Assembly (NCBI RefSeq): GCF_004123805.1
Contig: NZ_RWJX01000018.1
Span: 1-64,000 of the forward strand
DNA: 64,000 nucleotides
Source: Cellulomonas endophytica
GTDB lineage: Bacteria > Actinomycetota > Actinomycetes > Actinomycetales > Cellulomonadaceae
Reading direction: 5' to 3'
The notes under the pieces were generated by a model that worked only from the letters and a program-made list of their open reading frames with translations, searched no databases and was not told the origin of the DNA. Position 1 is the stretch's first letter, and each line of letters begins with the position of its first letter. Positions 49,855 through 59,035 of this stretch are shown here, piece after piece. A program made the translations under genes and the position numbers.

Positions 49855-49874
49855 CGTCAGAGGAGGCCGCACCG

Positions 49875-51887
49875 GTGCCCGAGCCCATCACCCTCACCGT
49901 CGACGGAGTCGCGACCACGGTGGAGCCGGGGACGACGGGCACGGACCTGTACCCCGGGCGCCGGGACGTCGTCGTCGTCCGCGTCGACGGCGAGCTGCGC
50001 GACCTGCACCGCGAGCTGCCCGCCGGGGCCGTCGTGGAGGCCGTGACGATCGACTCCCCGGACGGGCTGTCCGTGCTGCGCCACTCCGCGGCCCACGTGC
50101 TGGCGCAGGCGGTGCAGGAGGTGAACCCGGCCGCCCGCCTGGGCATCGGCCCGCCGATCACGGACGGCTTCTACTACGACTTCGACGTCGAGACCCCCTT
50201 CACGCCCGAGGACCTCCGGGCGCTCGAGAAGGTGATGTCCCGGATCGTCAAGGAGGGGCAGACCTTCCGGCGCGTCGACGTGAGCGAGGCGGAGGCCCGC
50301 GAGATCGAGAAGGACGAGCCCTACAAGCTCGAGCTCATCGGCCTCAAGGGCGACGCGGGCGAGGCCGACGGCGCCTCCGTCGAGGTCGGCCTGGGCGGCC
50401 TGACCGTGTACCAGAACGTGCGCGGCGCCGGCCGCGAGAGCGAGCAGGTCGTGTGGCAGGACCTGTGCCGGGGTCCGCACGTCCCGTCGACGCGCGTCCT
50501 GGGCAACGGGTACCAGCTGACCCGGTCGGCGGCCGCCTACTGGCGGGGCAGCGAGAAGAACCCCCAGCTCCAGCGCGTCTACGGCACGGCGTGGGCGACG
50601 AAGGAGGACCTCAAGGCGCACCTCGACCGGATCGCCGAGGCCGAGCGACGCGACCACCGCCGTCTGGGCAGCGAGCTCGACCTGTTCTCCTTCCCCGACG
50701 AGATCGGGTCGGGCCTGGCGGTGTTCCACCCCAAGGGCGGGATCATCCGCATGGAGATGGAGGAGTACTCGCGCCGCCGGCACGTCGCCGCGGGCTACTC
50801 CTTCGTCAACACCCCGCACATCACGAAGGAGCAGCTCTTCCAGATCTCGGGGCACCTGGACTGGTACGCCGACGGCATGTACCCGCCCATGCAGCTCGAC
50901 GAGGAGCGCGACGCCGACGGCGCCGTCCGCAAGCAGGGGCAGAACTACTACCTCAAGCCCATGAACTGCCCCATGCACAACCTCGTCTTCGCGGCGCGCG
51001 GCCGGTCCTACCGGGAGCTGCCGCTGCGGCTGTTCGAGTTCGGCACGGTGTACCGGTACGAGAAGTCCGGGGTCGTGCACGGCATGACCCGCGCCCGCGG
51101 CTTCACCCAGGACGACGCGCACATCTACTGCACCCGCGAGCAGATGGCGGGCGAGCTCACCAGCCTGCTGACCTTCGTCCTCGACCTGCTCAAGGACTAC
51201 GGCCTCGAGGACTTCTACCTCGAGCTGTCCACCCGGAACCCGGAGAAGTCCGTCGGCTCGGACGAGGCGTGGGAGGAGGCCACGCAGACCCTGCGCCAGG
51301 TCGCGGAGGGCTCGGGCCTGCAGCTCGTGCCCGACCCCGGCGGCGCCGCGTTCTACGGCCCGAAGATCTCCGTGCAGGCCAAGGACGCCATCGGCCGCAC
51401 CTGGCAGATGTCGACGATCCAGCTCGACTTCAACCTGCCCGAGCGGTTCGGGCTGGAGTACACCGCGCCGGGCGGCACGCGCCAGCGCCCCGTCATGATC
51501 CACCGCGCCCTCTTCGGGTCCATCGAGCGGTTCTTCGCGGTGCTCACGGAGCACTACGCCGGGGCGTTCCCGGCCTGGCTCGCGCCCGTGCAGGTGCTCG
51601 CGATCCCGGTCGCCGAGCCCTTCGAGGGCTACCTCGACGAGGTCGTGGGACGCCTGCGGGCCGAGGGCGTCCGCGCCGAGGTCGACCGGTCGGACGACCG
51701 CTTCGGCAAGAAGATCCGCAACGCCGCCAAGGAGAAGGTGCCGTTCGTCCTCATCGCCGGCGGCGAGGACGTGGACGCCGGCGCGGTCTCCTTCCGGTTC
51801 CGGGACGGGCACCAGGAGAACGGCGTGCCCGTCGACGAGGCGGTCGCCCGGGTCGTCGCGGCGGTGCGCGACCGGGTCCAGGTCTGA
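49875..51887 (+). CDS. thrS: threonyl-tRNA synthetase
   Basis: A 670-residue class II synthetase. AGGAGG is 9 bases before the GTG at 49875. The N-terminal TGS domain is present but diverged ([15 protein letters not shown]). The editing domain has [13 protein letters not shown] (His-x3-His) and FYYDFD. The catalytic core shows [20 protein letters not shown] (motif 2), [14 protein letters not shown], and [11 protein letters not shown] (motif 3). The anticodon domain ends the protein ([12 protein letters not shown]). It attaches threonine to tRNA-Thr. It is first in a tight operon with the HIT and phospholipid genes, the order seen across actinobacteria. Confidence 0.97.
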   Translation: MPEPITLTVDGVATTVEPGTTGTDLYPGRRDVVVVRVDGELRDLHRELPAGAVVEAVTIDSPDGLSVLRHSAAHVLAQAVQEVNPAARLGIGPPITDGFYYDFDVETPFTPEDLRALEKVMSRIVKEGQTFRRVDVSEAEAREIEKDEPYKLELIGLKGDAGEADGASVEVGLGGLTVYQNVRGAGRESEQVVWQDLCRGPHVPSTRVLGNGYQLTRSAAAYWRGSEKNPQLQRVYGTAWATKEDLKAHLDRIAEAERRDHRRLGSELDLFSFPDEIGSGLAVFHPKGGIIRMEMEEYSRRRHVAAGYSFVNTPHITKEQLFQISGHLDWYADGMYPPMQLDEERDADGAVRKQGQNYYLKPMNCPMHNLVFAARGRSYRELPLRLFEFGTVYRYEKSGVVHGMTRARGFTQDDAHIYCTREQMAGELTSLLTFVLDLLKDYGLEDFYLELSTRNPEKSVGSDEAWEEATQTLRQVAEGSGLQLVPDPGGAAFYGPKISVQAKDAIGRTWQMSTIQLDFNLPERFGLEYTAPGGTRQRPVMIHRALFGSIERFFAVLTEHYAGAFPAWLAPVQVLAIPVAEPFEGYLDEVVGRLRAEGVRAEVDRSDDRFGKKIRNAAKEKVPFVLIAGGEDVDAGAVSFRFRDGHQENGVPVDEAVARVVAAVRDRVQV

Positions 51888-51888
51888 C

Positions 51889-52503
51889 GTGGCCGACGCG
51901 CAGGGGGGTGCGCCCGGGAGCCCGGACGCCACGGGGGCGGCCGCGGCCGCGGGCCCGGTCGTGGAGACGGCCGCCGGGCGTCCCGGCGTGCCCGACGGCT
52001 TCGACCGGCTCTGGACCCCGCACCGGATGGCGTACATCGGTGGCGAGAACAAGCCGCCGGACGCCGGCGCCGGCGAGGGGTGCCCCTTCTGCCGGGTGCC
52101 GGCCGGGGACGACGCGGAGGGCCTCGTCGTGGCGCGCGGGCGCAGCGCGTACGTCGTGCTCAACCTCTACCCGTACAACACGGGCCACCTCCTCGTGTGC
52201 CCCCACCGGCACGTCGCCGACTACACGGACCTGACGGAGGAGGAGACGCACGAGGTGGCCGCGCTGACCCGCACGGCGATGCGCGTCCTGCGCGCGGTCG
52301 CCCGCCCGGCCGGCTTCAACCTGGGCATGAACCAGGGCGAGGTGGCGGGGGCCGGCATCGCGGCGCACCTGCACCAGCACGTCGTGCCGCGCTGGCTGGG
52401 CGACGCGAACTTCCTCCCGATCGTGGGCCGGAGCCGGGCGCTGCCCGAGCTGCTGGCCGACACGCGGGAGCGGCTGGCGGCCGCCTGGCCGACGGAGGGC
52501 TGA
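51889..52503 (+). CDS. HIT-family hydrolase / AP4A phosphorylase-like
   Basis: A 204-residue protein starting 1 base after the thrS stop. A variable Ala/Gly N-terminus is followed by LWTPHRMAYI and CPFCRVPAGDD, a zinc-type Cys pair. VVLNLYPYNTGHLLVCPHRHV and AGAGIAAHLHQHVVPRW hold the His triad HLHQH. The orthologue in this operon position in mycobacteria (the gene after thrS) acts as a diadenosine tetraphosphate phosphorylase, from memory. AP4A is a by-product of tRNA synthetases, which gives the pairing with thrS a sensible meaning. Confidence 0.9.
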   Translation: MADAQGGAPGSPDATGAAAAAGPVVETAAGRPGVPDGFDRLWTPHRMAYIGGENKPPDAGAGEGCPFCRVPAGDDAEGLVVARGRSAYVVLNLYPYNTGHLLVCPHRHVADYTDLTEEETHEVAALTRTAMRVLRAVARPAGFNLGMNQGEVAGAGIAAHLHQHVVPRWLGDANFLPIVGRSRALPELLADTRERLAAAWPTEG

Positions 52504-52509
52504 GGGCGC

Positions 52510-53148
52510 GTGCTCGACCACCTCCGCGGGTTCCTCACCGCGCTGCTGACCCCCCTGGCCCGCGCCCTGCTCCGCGCGGGCGTCTCGCCGGACGCCGTGA
52601 CCGTGACGGGCACACTCGTCGTCGTCGTCACGGCGCTGTGGGCGTTCCCCACGGGGCACCTGCTGCTCGGTGCGGTCCTCATCGGCGCCTTCGCGCTGAC
52701 GGACGCCCTCGACGGCACGATGGCGCGGCTGTCCGGGCGTCAGGGGCCGTGGGGCGCGTTCCTCGACTCGACGCTCGACCGCCTCGCCGACGGGGCGATC
52801 TTCGCCGGGGTGCTGCTGTGGGCCGTCGGTCGCGACGACGAGCCCCTGGCGCTCGTCGCGCTCGCCTGCCTCGTGCTCGGCTCGGTCGTCCCCTACGCCC
52901 GCGCCCGCGCCGAGGGCCTGGGCATGACGGCGGCCGTCGGCATCGCGGAGCGGGCGGACCGGCTCGTCGTGGCCCTCGTCGCCGTCGGGCTCGTGGGGCT
53001 CGGCCTGCCGCCGGTCGTGCTCACCGTGGTCCTCGGCCTCCTCGCGGTGGCCGCGGCCGTCACGGTCGGGCAGCGCATGGCCACGGTCCACCGCCAGGCC
53101 CGCGCCGCCCGGCCGGCGGGGCCCGTGCCGCCGGCAGGCACCGCGTGA
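52510..53148 (+). CDS. pgsA: CDP-alcohol phosphatidyltransferase, probable phosphatidylinositol phosphate synthase
   Basis: A 212-residue membrane enzyme with about six helices. The CDP-alcohol motif is complete: DG, then MAR, GPWGAFLDSTLDRLAD (D-G-x2-A-R-x8-G-x3-D-x3-D). In actinobacteria the member between the HIT and acyltransferase genes joins CDP-diacylglycerol to inositol-1-phosphate, starting phosphatidylinositol synthesis. Sequence alone could also fit phosphatidylglycerophosphate synthase. Its stop overlaps the start of the acyltransferase gene (GTGA), so the mannoside pathway genes are translated as a block. Confidence 0.9.
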   Translation: MLDHLRGFLTALLTPLARALLRAGVSPDAVTVTGTLVVVVTALWAFPTGHLLLGAVLIGAFALTDALDGTMARLSGRQGPWGAFLDSTLDRLADGAIFAGVLLWAVGRDDEPLALVALACLVLGSVVPYARARAEGLGMTAAVGIAERADRLVVALVAVGLVGLGLPPVVLTVVLGLLAVAAAVTVGQRMATVHRQARAARPAGPVPPAGTA

Positions 53149-54158
53149 GCCGCCCGGACGCCGGCCGTGCCTACGCCCTGGCCTGGCGGTGGGCCGGCCG
53201 CGTGCCGGGTCCGCTGCTGCGCGGCGCGTGCGCCCTCGCGGCCGACGTGACCTGGTGGCGGCGGGGCGCCGGCGTGCGCCGGCTCGAGGCCAACCTGGCC
53301 CGTGTGCGCCCCGACCTCGCCCCCGCCCGCGTGCGCCGCCTGGCGCGCGCGGGGATGCGGTCCTACCTGCGCTACTTCGGCGAGGCGTTCGCCCTGGCGC
53401 ACTGGCCCGCCGACGTCCTGGCCGCGCGGGTGCGCGCGGAGGGCCGTGAGCACGTCGAGCGGCACCTCGCGGAGGGACGCTCCGTGGTGCTCGCCCTGGG
53501 GCACCTGGGCAACTGGGACCTCGCCGGCGCCTGGGCGACGCGGCACCTCGGACCCGTCACGACCGTGGCCGAGCGCCTGGAGCCGGCGGAGGTGTTCGCC
53601 GAGTTCCTGGCATTCCGCGAGGGCCTCGGCATGGAGATCCTGCCGCTCACCGGGGGCGAGGACGTCTTCCGCGGGCTCGTGCGGGCCGTGCGGGGCGGGG
53701 GCCGCCTCGTGCCGCTGCTGGCCGACCGCGACCTCACGGCGCGGGGCGTCGAGGTGGACCTGGCCGGCCGGCCGGCGCGCGTCGCCGCGGGCCCCGCCGC
53801 GCTCGCCCTCAGCACCGGGGCGTCGCTGCACCCGGTGGTGCTGCACTACGAGCGCCTCACCGGGGCCCGCCGCCGCGCCGCGCGCTCGCCCTGGGGGCTC
53901 GTCGTCGCGTTCGGCCCCGCGCTGGCGGTGCCGGCGGGCACCGAGCGGGCCGAGCGCGTCCGCGCGCTGACCCAGGCCTGGGTCGACGCCCTCGCCGAGG
54001 GCATCCGCCGCCACCCGCAGGACTGGCACATGCTGCAGCGCGTCTTCGTCGAGGACCTGGACCCGGCGCGGGACGCCGCGGTGCGGGCGGGGTCGGCCGG
54101 GGGCGGCACGGGGGAGCGCACCGGCGGGCGCACGGGCACGGGCGGAGCCGCCGGATGA
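53145..54158 (+). CDS. patA: phosphatidylinositol mannoside acyltransferase
   Basis: A 337-residue membrane-associated acyltransferase of the LpxL/HtrB fold. The catalytic HX4D is in VVLALGHLGNWDLAGAWA, with later ERLEPAEVFAEFL, GRLVPLLADRDLTARGVEV and GPAALALSTGASLHPVVLHY. In this operon position it transfers a fatty acyl chain to the mannose of phosphatidylinositol mannosides. GTG 53145 overlaps the pgsA stop and its own stop overlaps pimA (ATGA). The C-terminal ~25 residues are a low-complexity Gly/Thr/Arg tail. Confidence 0.92.
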   Translation: MSRPDAGRAYALAWRWAGRVPGPLLRGACALAADVTWWRRGAGVRRLEANLARVRPDLAPARVRRLARAGMRSYLRYFGEAFALAHWPADVLAARVRAEGREHVERHLAEGRSVVLALGHLGNWDLAGAWATRHLGPVTTVAERLEPAEVFAEFLAFREGLGMEILPLTGGEDVFRGLVRAVRGGGRLVPLLADRDLTARGVEVDLAGRPARVAAGPAALALSTGASLHPVVLHYERLTGARRRAARSPWGLVVAFGPALAVPAGTERAERVRALTQAWVDALAEGIRRHPQDWHMLQRVFVEDLDPARDAAVRAGSAGGGTGERTGGRTGTGGAAG

Positions 54159-55420
54159 GGGACCCCCGGCCCCACCGCCCGCTCCGGGTCGGCATCGTCT
54201 GCCCGTACTCCTTCGACGTGCCGGGCGGCGTGCAGTTCCACGTCCGCGACCTCGCCGAGGCGCTCCTCGCGCGCGGGCACACGGTCTCCGTGCTGGCCCC
54301 GGCCGACGACGAGACGCCGGTGCCCCCGTGGATGGTGGCGGCCGGGCGCGCCGTGCCCGTCCGCTACAACGGGGCCGTCGCCCGCATGAACTTCGGGCCG
54401 GTGGCCGCGGCCCGGGTGCGTCGCTGGCTCGCCGCGGGGGAGTTCGACGTGCTGCACCTGCACGAGCCCGTCACGCCGAGCCTCAGCCTCCTGGCGCTCT
54501 GGATCGCCGACGGCCCGGTCGTCGCCACCTTCCACACGGCGCTCCAGCGCTCGCGCTCGCTCCAGATGGCCTACCCCCTCGTGCGGCAGTCCCTGGAGAA
54601 GATCTCCGCGCGCATCGCCGTCTCGGAGGACGCGCGCCGCACCCTCGTCGAGCACATGGGCGGGGACGCCGTGGTCCTCCCCAACGGCGTCTACACGGAG
54701 ACGTTCGCCGCGGCCCGGCCCGACCCGCGCTGGGTGGGCACCCCCGAGCGGCCGACCGTGGCCTTCCTCGGCCGCCTCGACGAGCCGCGCAAGGGGCTGC
54801 ACGTGCTGCTCGGCGCCGTGCCGCGGGTCCTCGCGAGCCACCCCGGGGCGCGGTTCCTCGTCGCCGGACGCGGGGACACGGACGCGGACGACGTGCGCGA
54901 GGTCCTCGGCGACCACGCCTCCGCGGTGGAGCTGCTCGGCGGGGTGAGCGACGAGGAGAAGGCGTCCCTGCTCGCGTCCGTCGACGTGTACTGCGCGCCC
55001 CAAACCGGGGGTGAGAGCTTCGGCATCGTCCTCGTGGAGGCGATGAGCGCCGGTGCGACCGTCGTGGCCAGCGACCTCGGCGCCTTCGCGCGGGTGCTGG
55101 ACGACGGCGAGACGGGCGTGCTCTTCCCGCTCGGCGACCCCGACGCGCTCGGGGACACGCTGGTGCGGGTGCTCGGCGACCCCGCGCTGCGCGCGCGGGT
55201 GCGGGCCGAGGCGGCGCGCCGGGTCGGTCGCTTCGACTGGTCCGTCGTCACCGACGGGGTGCTCGCGGTCTACGAGATGGTGGTCGCCGGCCGTGACGCG
55301 CCGGTGGGCGAGGACCCCTCCTCCCTGCGCGGTGCGCGGCTGCGCGGCCTGCGCCGGGGCTGGGCGGAGGGCGCGACGCCGGCACCGACGGACGCGGCGA
55401 CGCGGGAGGGCCCGCGGTGA
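54155..55420 (+). CDS. pimA: phosphatidylinositol alpha-mannosyltransferase, GT4
   Basis: A 421-residue GT-B glycosyltransferase. VGIVCPYSFDVPGGVQFHVRDLAEALLARGH is the acceptor side, with the GGVQFHVR loop typical of PimA. The GDP-mannose side has VAFLGRLDEPRKGLHVLL and ESFGIVLVEAMSAG (Glu-x7-Glu). It transfers the first mannose to phosphatidylinositol on the inner face of the membrane. The C-terminal ~45 residues beyond the usual ~375-residue fold are Arg/Ala-rich and probably disordered. It is coupled at both ends (ATGA, GTGA). Confidence 0.94.
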   Translation: MRDPRPHRPLRVGIVCPYSFDVPGGVQFHVRDLAEALLARGHTVSVLAPADDETPVPPWMVAAGRAVPVRYNGAVARMNFGPVAAARVRRWLAAGEFDVLHLHEPVTPSLSLLALWIADGPVVATFHTALQRSRSLQMAYPLVRQSLEKISARIAVSEDARRTLVEHMGGDAVVLPNGVYTETFAAARPDPRWVGTPERPTVAFLGRLDEPRKGLHVLLGAVPRVLASHPGARFLVAGRGDTDADDVREVLGDHASAVELLGGVSDEEKASLLASVDVYCAPQTGGESFGIVLVEAMSAGATVVASDLGAFARVLDDGETGVLFPLGDPDALGDTLVRVLGDPALRARVRAEAARRVGRFDWSVVTDGVLAVYEMVVAGRDAPVGEDPSSLRGARLRGLRRGWAEGATPAPTDAATREGPR

Positions 55421-56154
55421 GCCCCGGGGACGGGACGTCGGGAGCCGAGGTCGCGGTCGTCGTCCTCCTCGCCTGCGCCCTGCTCGTCTGGTCGGTGTGG
55501 GTGGCGGCGTCGCGGCTGGACCGCCTCCACCGCAAGGTCGGGGCGTCCCGGGCGGTCGTCGACACCCAGCTCCTGCGCCGCGCCACCGCCGCCTCCGAGC
55601 TGGCCACCTCGGGGCTGCTCGACCCCGTGAGCTCCGTCCTCGTCGGGGAGGCCGCCTTCGCCGCGCTGTCCGCGGGCGGTGCGGACGCCGAGACCGTCGT
55701 CGTGCTCCCGCCGGAGCTGCGCGCCCTGCTCGACCAGGACGCCGAGCGTCTCGTCCACCCCGGGCGCGGCCCGCGGCCGGGCCCGCCCCCGAGCGTGCCG
55801 CCGCGGCCCACGCCCGGGCAGCGTGCCGCCCGCACCCGGGAGCGGGCGCGGATCGAGAGCGAGCTGACGAACACCCTGCGCACGGTCCTCGACGAGGCGG
55901 AGGAGGTGGCCGCGGTCCGCGCCGAGCCCGGCGGCGACGAGCTGCTCGACGACCTGCTCGCCGCCTGGTACCGCGTCCAGCTGGCGCGCCGCTTCCACAA
56001 CGAGGCCGTCGCGCAGACCCAGCGGGTCCGTCGCGGGGTGCTCGTGCGCACGCTGCGCCTGGCCGGGCGGGCACCGATGCCGATCACGTTCGAGATCGAC
56101 GACGAGCTGCCCGAGGCGCTCGGCGAGGCGCTCGGCCACCCCGCCGCCGGCTGA
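55417..56154 (+). CDS. membrane-anchored conserved protein of the PIM operon, LemA-like
   Basis: A 245-residue protein. One N-terminal membrane helix (~8-30, [21 protein letters not shown]) is followed by two long helices: [30 protein letters not shown] and, after a Pro-rich insert at ~125-145, [20 protein letters not shown] ... [29 protein letters not shown] with surrounding helices recalls LemA proteins. The place after pimA is conserved in actinobacteria, where a similar unnamed membrane protein is found (from memory). The function is unknown; a role in assembling or moving mannosylated lipids would be a guess from position. Confidence 0.75.
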   Translation: MSPGDGTSGAEVAVVVLLACALLVWSVWVAASRLDRLHRKVGASRAVVDTQLLRRATAASELATSGLLDPVSSVLVGEAAFAALSAGGADAETVVVLPPELRALLDQDAERLVHPGRGPRPGPPPSVPPRPTPGQRAARTRERARIESELTNTLRTVLDEAEEVAAVRAEPGGDELLDDLLAAWYRVQLARRFHNEAVAQTQRVRRGVLVRTLRLAGRAPMPITFEIDDELPEALGEALGHPAAG

Positions 56155-56185
56155 GAGGCCGCACCGGCGGCGGGCCCCGTGGTCC

Positions 56186-56191
56186 TACCAT
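56186..56191 (+). promoter_or_regulatory. probable -10 of the pdxS transcript
   Basis: TACCAT lies 109 bases before the pdxS start, giving a leader of about 100 bases in which no riboswitch fold is recognised. Confidence 0.35.
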
Positions 56192-56299
56192 GGGAGGGGC
56201 ACCGGCGAGGCGGCACGGGGCGACCCGTGCCCCGCCGTCCCGGCGCCCCGCGTCCCCGACCTGCGCGTCCGCGCGCCGACAGACCCAGCGAGGCCCCCC

Positions 56300-57241
56300 G
56301 TGACCGAGAACGCCCAGCCCACCGTCATCGACGCGCCGTCCGAGGCCGTGGCCGCCGCGCGCGCCACGGGGACCGCCCGCGTCAAGCGCGGCATGGCCGA
56401 GATGCTCAAGGGCGGCGTGATCATGGACGTCGTCACCGCCGAGCAGGCCCGGATCGCCGAGGACGCGGGCGCGGTGGCCGTCATGGCCCTCGAGCGCGTG
56501 CCCGCCGACATCCGCGCGCAGGGCGGCGTCGCCCGCATGAGCGACCCGGACCTCATCGACTCGATCATCGCCGAGGTGTCGATCCCGGTGATGGCGAAGG
56601 CGCGCATCGGCCACTTCGTCGAGGCGCAGGTGCTGCAGTCCCTCGGCGTCGACTACATCGACGAGTCCGAGGTGCTGACGCCGGCCGACTACGCGCACCA
56701 CATCGACAAGTGGGCCTTCACCGCCCCCTTCGTCTGCGGCGCGACCAACCTCGGCGAGGCCCTGCGCCGGATCACCGAGGGCGCGGCCATGATCCGCTCG
56801 AAGGGAGAGGCCGGCACCGGCGACGTGTCGAACGCGACCACCCACATGCGGACGATCCGCGCCGAGATCCGCCGCCTCACCTCGCTGCCGGAGGACGAGC
56901 TCTTCGTCGCCGCGAAGGAGCTGCAGGCGCCGTACGAGCTGGTCAAGGAGGTCGCCGACGCCGGCAAGCTCCCCGTCGTGCTCTTCACCGCCGGCGGCAT
57001 CGCGACCCCGGCGGACGCCGCGATGATGATGCAGCTCGGCGCCGAGGGCGTCTTCGTCGGCTCCGGCATCTTCAAGTCGGGCAACCCCGCCGAGCGCGCC
57101 GCCGCGATCGTCAAGGCCACGACGTTCCACGACGACCCCGACGTCATCGCGAAGGTCTCGCGCGGCCTCGGCGAGGCCATGGTCGGCATCAACGTCGAGG
57201 ACGTCCCCGAGCCGCACCGCCTGGCCGAGCGCGGCTGGTGA
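56300..57241 (+). CDS. pdxS: pyridoxal 5'-phosphate synthase, synthase subunit
   Basis: A 313-residue (beta/alpha)8 enzyme of the PdxS/PDX1 family and one of the best conserved genes here. [33 protein letters not shown] (a catalytic Lys), [31 protein letters not shown] (the second Lys swings between sites) and [19 protein letters not shown] are all intact. It builds PLP from ribose 5-phosphate, glyceraldehyde 3-phosphate and ammonia supplied by PdxT, encoded at 62182. It is coupled to the NUDIX gene by GTGA. Confidence 0.97.
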   Translation: MTENAQPTVIDAPSEAVAAARATGTARVKRGMAEMLKGGVIMDVVTAEQARIAEDAGAVAVMALERVPADIRAQGGVARMSDPDLIDSIIAEVSIPVMAKARIGHFVEAQVLQSLGVDYIDESEVLTPADYAHHIDKWAFTAPFVCGATNLGEALRRITEGAAMIRSKGEAGTGDVSNATTHMRTIRAEIRRLTSLPEDELFVAAKELQAPYELVKEVADAGKLPVVLFTAGGIATPADAAMMMQLGAEGVFVGSGIFKSGNPAERAAAIVKATTFHDDPDVIAKVSRGLGEAMVGINVEDVPEPHRLAERGW

Positions 57242-57762
57242 CCTCGCTCGGGGTCGTCGGGCCCGACGGCGTGCTGCGCCGCCGGGCCGCCCGCGTCCTC
57301 CTCCTCGACGCCGACGACCGGCTCCTGCTCCTGCGGGGGCACGACGTGGACCAGCTCGAGCGCTCCTGGTGGTTCACGGTCGGCGGCGGCCTCGACCCGG
57401 GCGAGGACTCGCGGTCGGCGGCCGCGCGGGAGCTGCTCGAGGAGACGGGGTTCGTCGTCGCGCCCGAGGACCTCGTGGGGCCCGTGCTCACCCGCTCGGC
57501 CGTGTTCGACTTCGCGGCCTCGCACCTGCGGCAGGACGAGGAGTTCTACCTCGCCCGCGTCGAGGCGCACGGGGAGGGGCTGAGCCGTGCCGGCTGGACG
57601 GCCATGGAGCACGACGTCCTCGACGAGGTGCGCTGGTGGCACCTCGACGACCTCGCGCGGGTGGAGATCGAGGTGTTCCCCGTCGACCTCGTCGCGCTGG
57701 TGCGCCCGCTCCTGGCCGGCTGGGACGGGGTCACGCGGCACCTGGGTCTCGTCCAGGAGTAG
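57238..57762 (+). CDS. NUDIX hydrolase
   Basis: A 174-residue protein starting with GTG inside the pdxS stop overlap. The Nudix box is complete: [12 protein letters not shown] followed by [12 protein letters not shown] (G-x5-E-x7-R-E-x2-E-E-x-G). [21 protein letters not shown] precedes it, and [11 protein letters not shown] follows. It hydrolyses a nucleoside diphosphate derivative; the substrate cannot be told. A NUDIX gene at this spot between the lipid and B6 genes is common in the phylum. Confidence 0.9.
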   Translation: MTSLGVVGPDGVLRRRAARVLLLDADDRLLLLRGHDVDQLERSWWFTVGGGLDPGEDSRSAAARELLEETGFVVAPEDLVGPVLTRSAVFDFAASHLRQDEEFYLARVEAHGEGLSRAGWTAMEHDVLDEVRWWHLDDLARVEIEVFPVDLVALVRPLLAGWDGVTRHLGLVQE

Positions 57763-57826
57763 GTGCGGTCGGGCGCGCCCGCCCGTCTCGTACCGGTCGG
57801 TAACGTGCAGGCGCTAGCCTCCGCAC

Positions 57827-59029
57827 GTGCCCACGACCTCGCCCGCCGCCGCCCGCGTCCCCCGGTCGGGGATCCGCACCCTCATGGAGCTGGCGCTGCG
57901 GGACCCGGAGGCCCTGCACCTGGAGATCGGCGAGCCGGACCTGCGCACCCCCGGGCACGTGGTGGACGCCGCGGCCGCCGCGGCGCGGGCGGGCACGACG
58001 GGCTACACGTCGTCCATCGGGACGGACGCCCTGCGCGCGGTGCTCGCGGCGGAGGTGGCGCGCAGCCTCGGCCGGCCGACGACGCCCGAGGAGGTCGTCG
58101 TCACCCACGGCGCGATGAACGGGCTCGCCCTCGCCTTCTCCGCCCTGCTGGCGCCGGGGGAGGAGCTGCTGCTGCCGGACCCGGAGTTCCCGAACTGGCG
58201 CATGGCCGCCGTGGCGGCCGGGCTCCGGGTGGGGACGTACCCCGCGCGGGCGGAGGCGGGCTTCGTGCCGCGTCCCGCCGACGTGGAGGCCGCGATCACC
58301 CCCGCCACCCGCGCGATCCTCGTGAACTCCCCGAACAACCCCACCGGCGCCGTGTACCCGGCGGAGGTCGTCGCCGAGCTCGTCGCGATCGCCCGCCGGC
58401 ACGACCTGTGGGTGCTGTCCGACGAGTGCTACGACGCCATCACGTTCGGCGTGCCGCACGTGAGCCCCCTGGTGCACGACACGGACGGCCGCGTCGTGCT
58501 GTTCCGGACGCTGTCGAAGACCTACGCGATGACGGGCTGGCGGCTGGGCTACGCGGTGGTGCCGCACGCGGGGGCGCACGACCTCATCGGCCACCTCGCC
58601 GAGGCCACGGTCGCGTGCCCGTCGAGCGTGTCGCAGGCGGCCGCCGTCGCGGCGGTGACCGGGCCGCAGGGCTCGGTGGCGGAGGCGGTGGCGACGTACC
58701 GTTCCCGGCGCGACGCGGCCGTGGCGCTGCTGGCGGCGCGCGGGGTGCCGTGCGTGCGGCCCGACGGCGCCTTCTACCTCATGGTCGACGTGGGCACGCG
58801 GGACACGGACGGCTTCGCCCGCCGCCTGCTCGCCGACCGGCACGTCGCCGTCGCTCCGGGGTCCACCTTCGGCGGCGCCGCCGACGGCTTCGTCCGGGTG
58901 AGCCTCGCCGCCGCCCCGGAGGTCCTGCTCACGGGCCTGGACCGCCTCGCCGACCAGCTCGACGAGGAGCGCGGCGCCCTCGTCCCGGCGTGCGCGGCGC
59001 CCGTGCCGCAGGCCGCGCCGGCCGCGTGA
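57827..59029 (+). CDS. class I/II pyridoxal-phosphate aminotransferase
   Basis: A 400-residue enzyme of aspartate-aminotransferase fold type I. LHLEIGEPDLRTPGHVVDAA opens it, TGYTSSIGTDALR binds substrate, and VNSPNNPTGAVYP, DECYDAITF and LSKTYAMTGWRLGY carry the PLP contacts and the Schiff-base Lys. The amino donor and acceptor are not clear; alanine/valine or aromatic types are possible. TAGCCT (57815-57820) stands 6 bases before the GTG, giving a leaderless transcript separate from the NUDIX gene. A kynureninase gene converges from the other side. Confidence 0.88.
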   Translation: MPTTSPAAARVPRSGIRTLMELALRDPEALHLEIGEPDLRTPGHVVDAAAAAARAGTTGYTSSIGTDALRAVLAAEVARSLGRPTTPEEVVVTHGAMNGLALAFSALLAPGEELLLPDPEFPNWRMAAVAAGLRVGTYPARAEAGFVPRPADVEAAITPATRAILVNSPNNPTGAVYPAEVVAELVAIARRHDLWVLSDECYDAITFGVPHVSPLVHDTDGRVVLFRTLSKTYAMTGWRLGYAVVPHAGAHDLIGHLAEATVACPSSVSQAAAVAAVTGPQGSVAEAVATYRSRRDAAVALLAARGVPCVRPDGAFYLMVDVGTRDTDGFARRLLADRHVAVAPGSTFGGAADGFVRVSLAAAPEVLLTGLDRLADQLDEERGALVPACAAPVPQAAPAA

Positions 59030-59035
59030 CCCGGA

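Noticed and set aside
49820..49874. T-box or attenuator controlling thrS
   Set aside because: The leader is too short, lacks the T-box sequence and specifier loop, and has only a 9-bp hairpin before the ribosome site.
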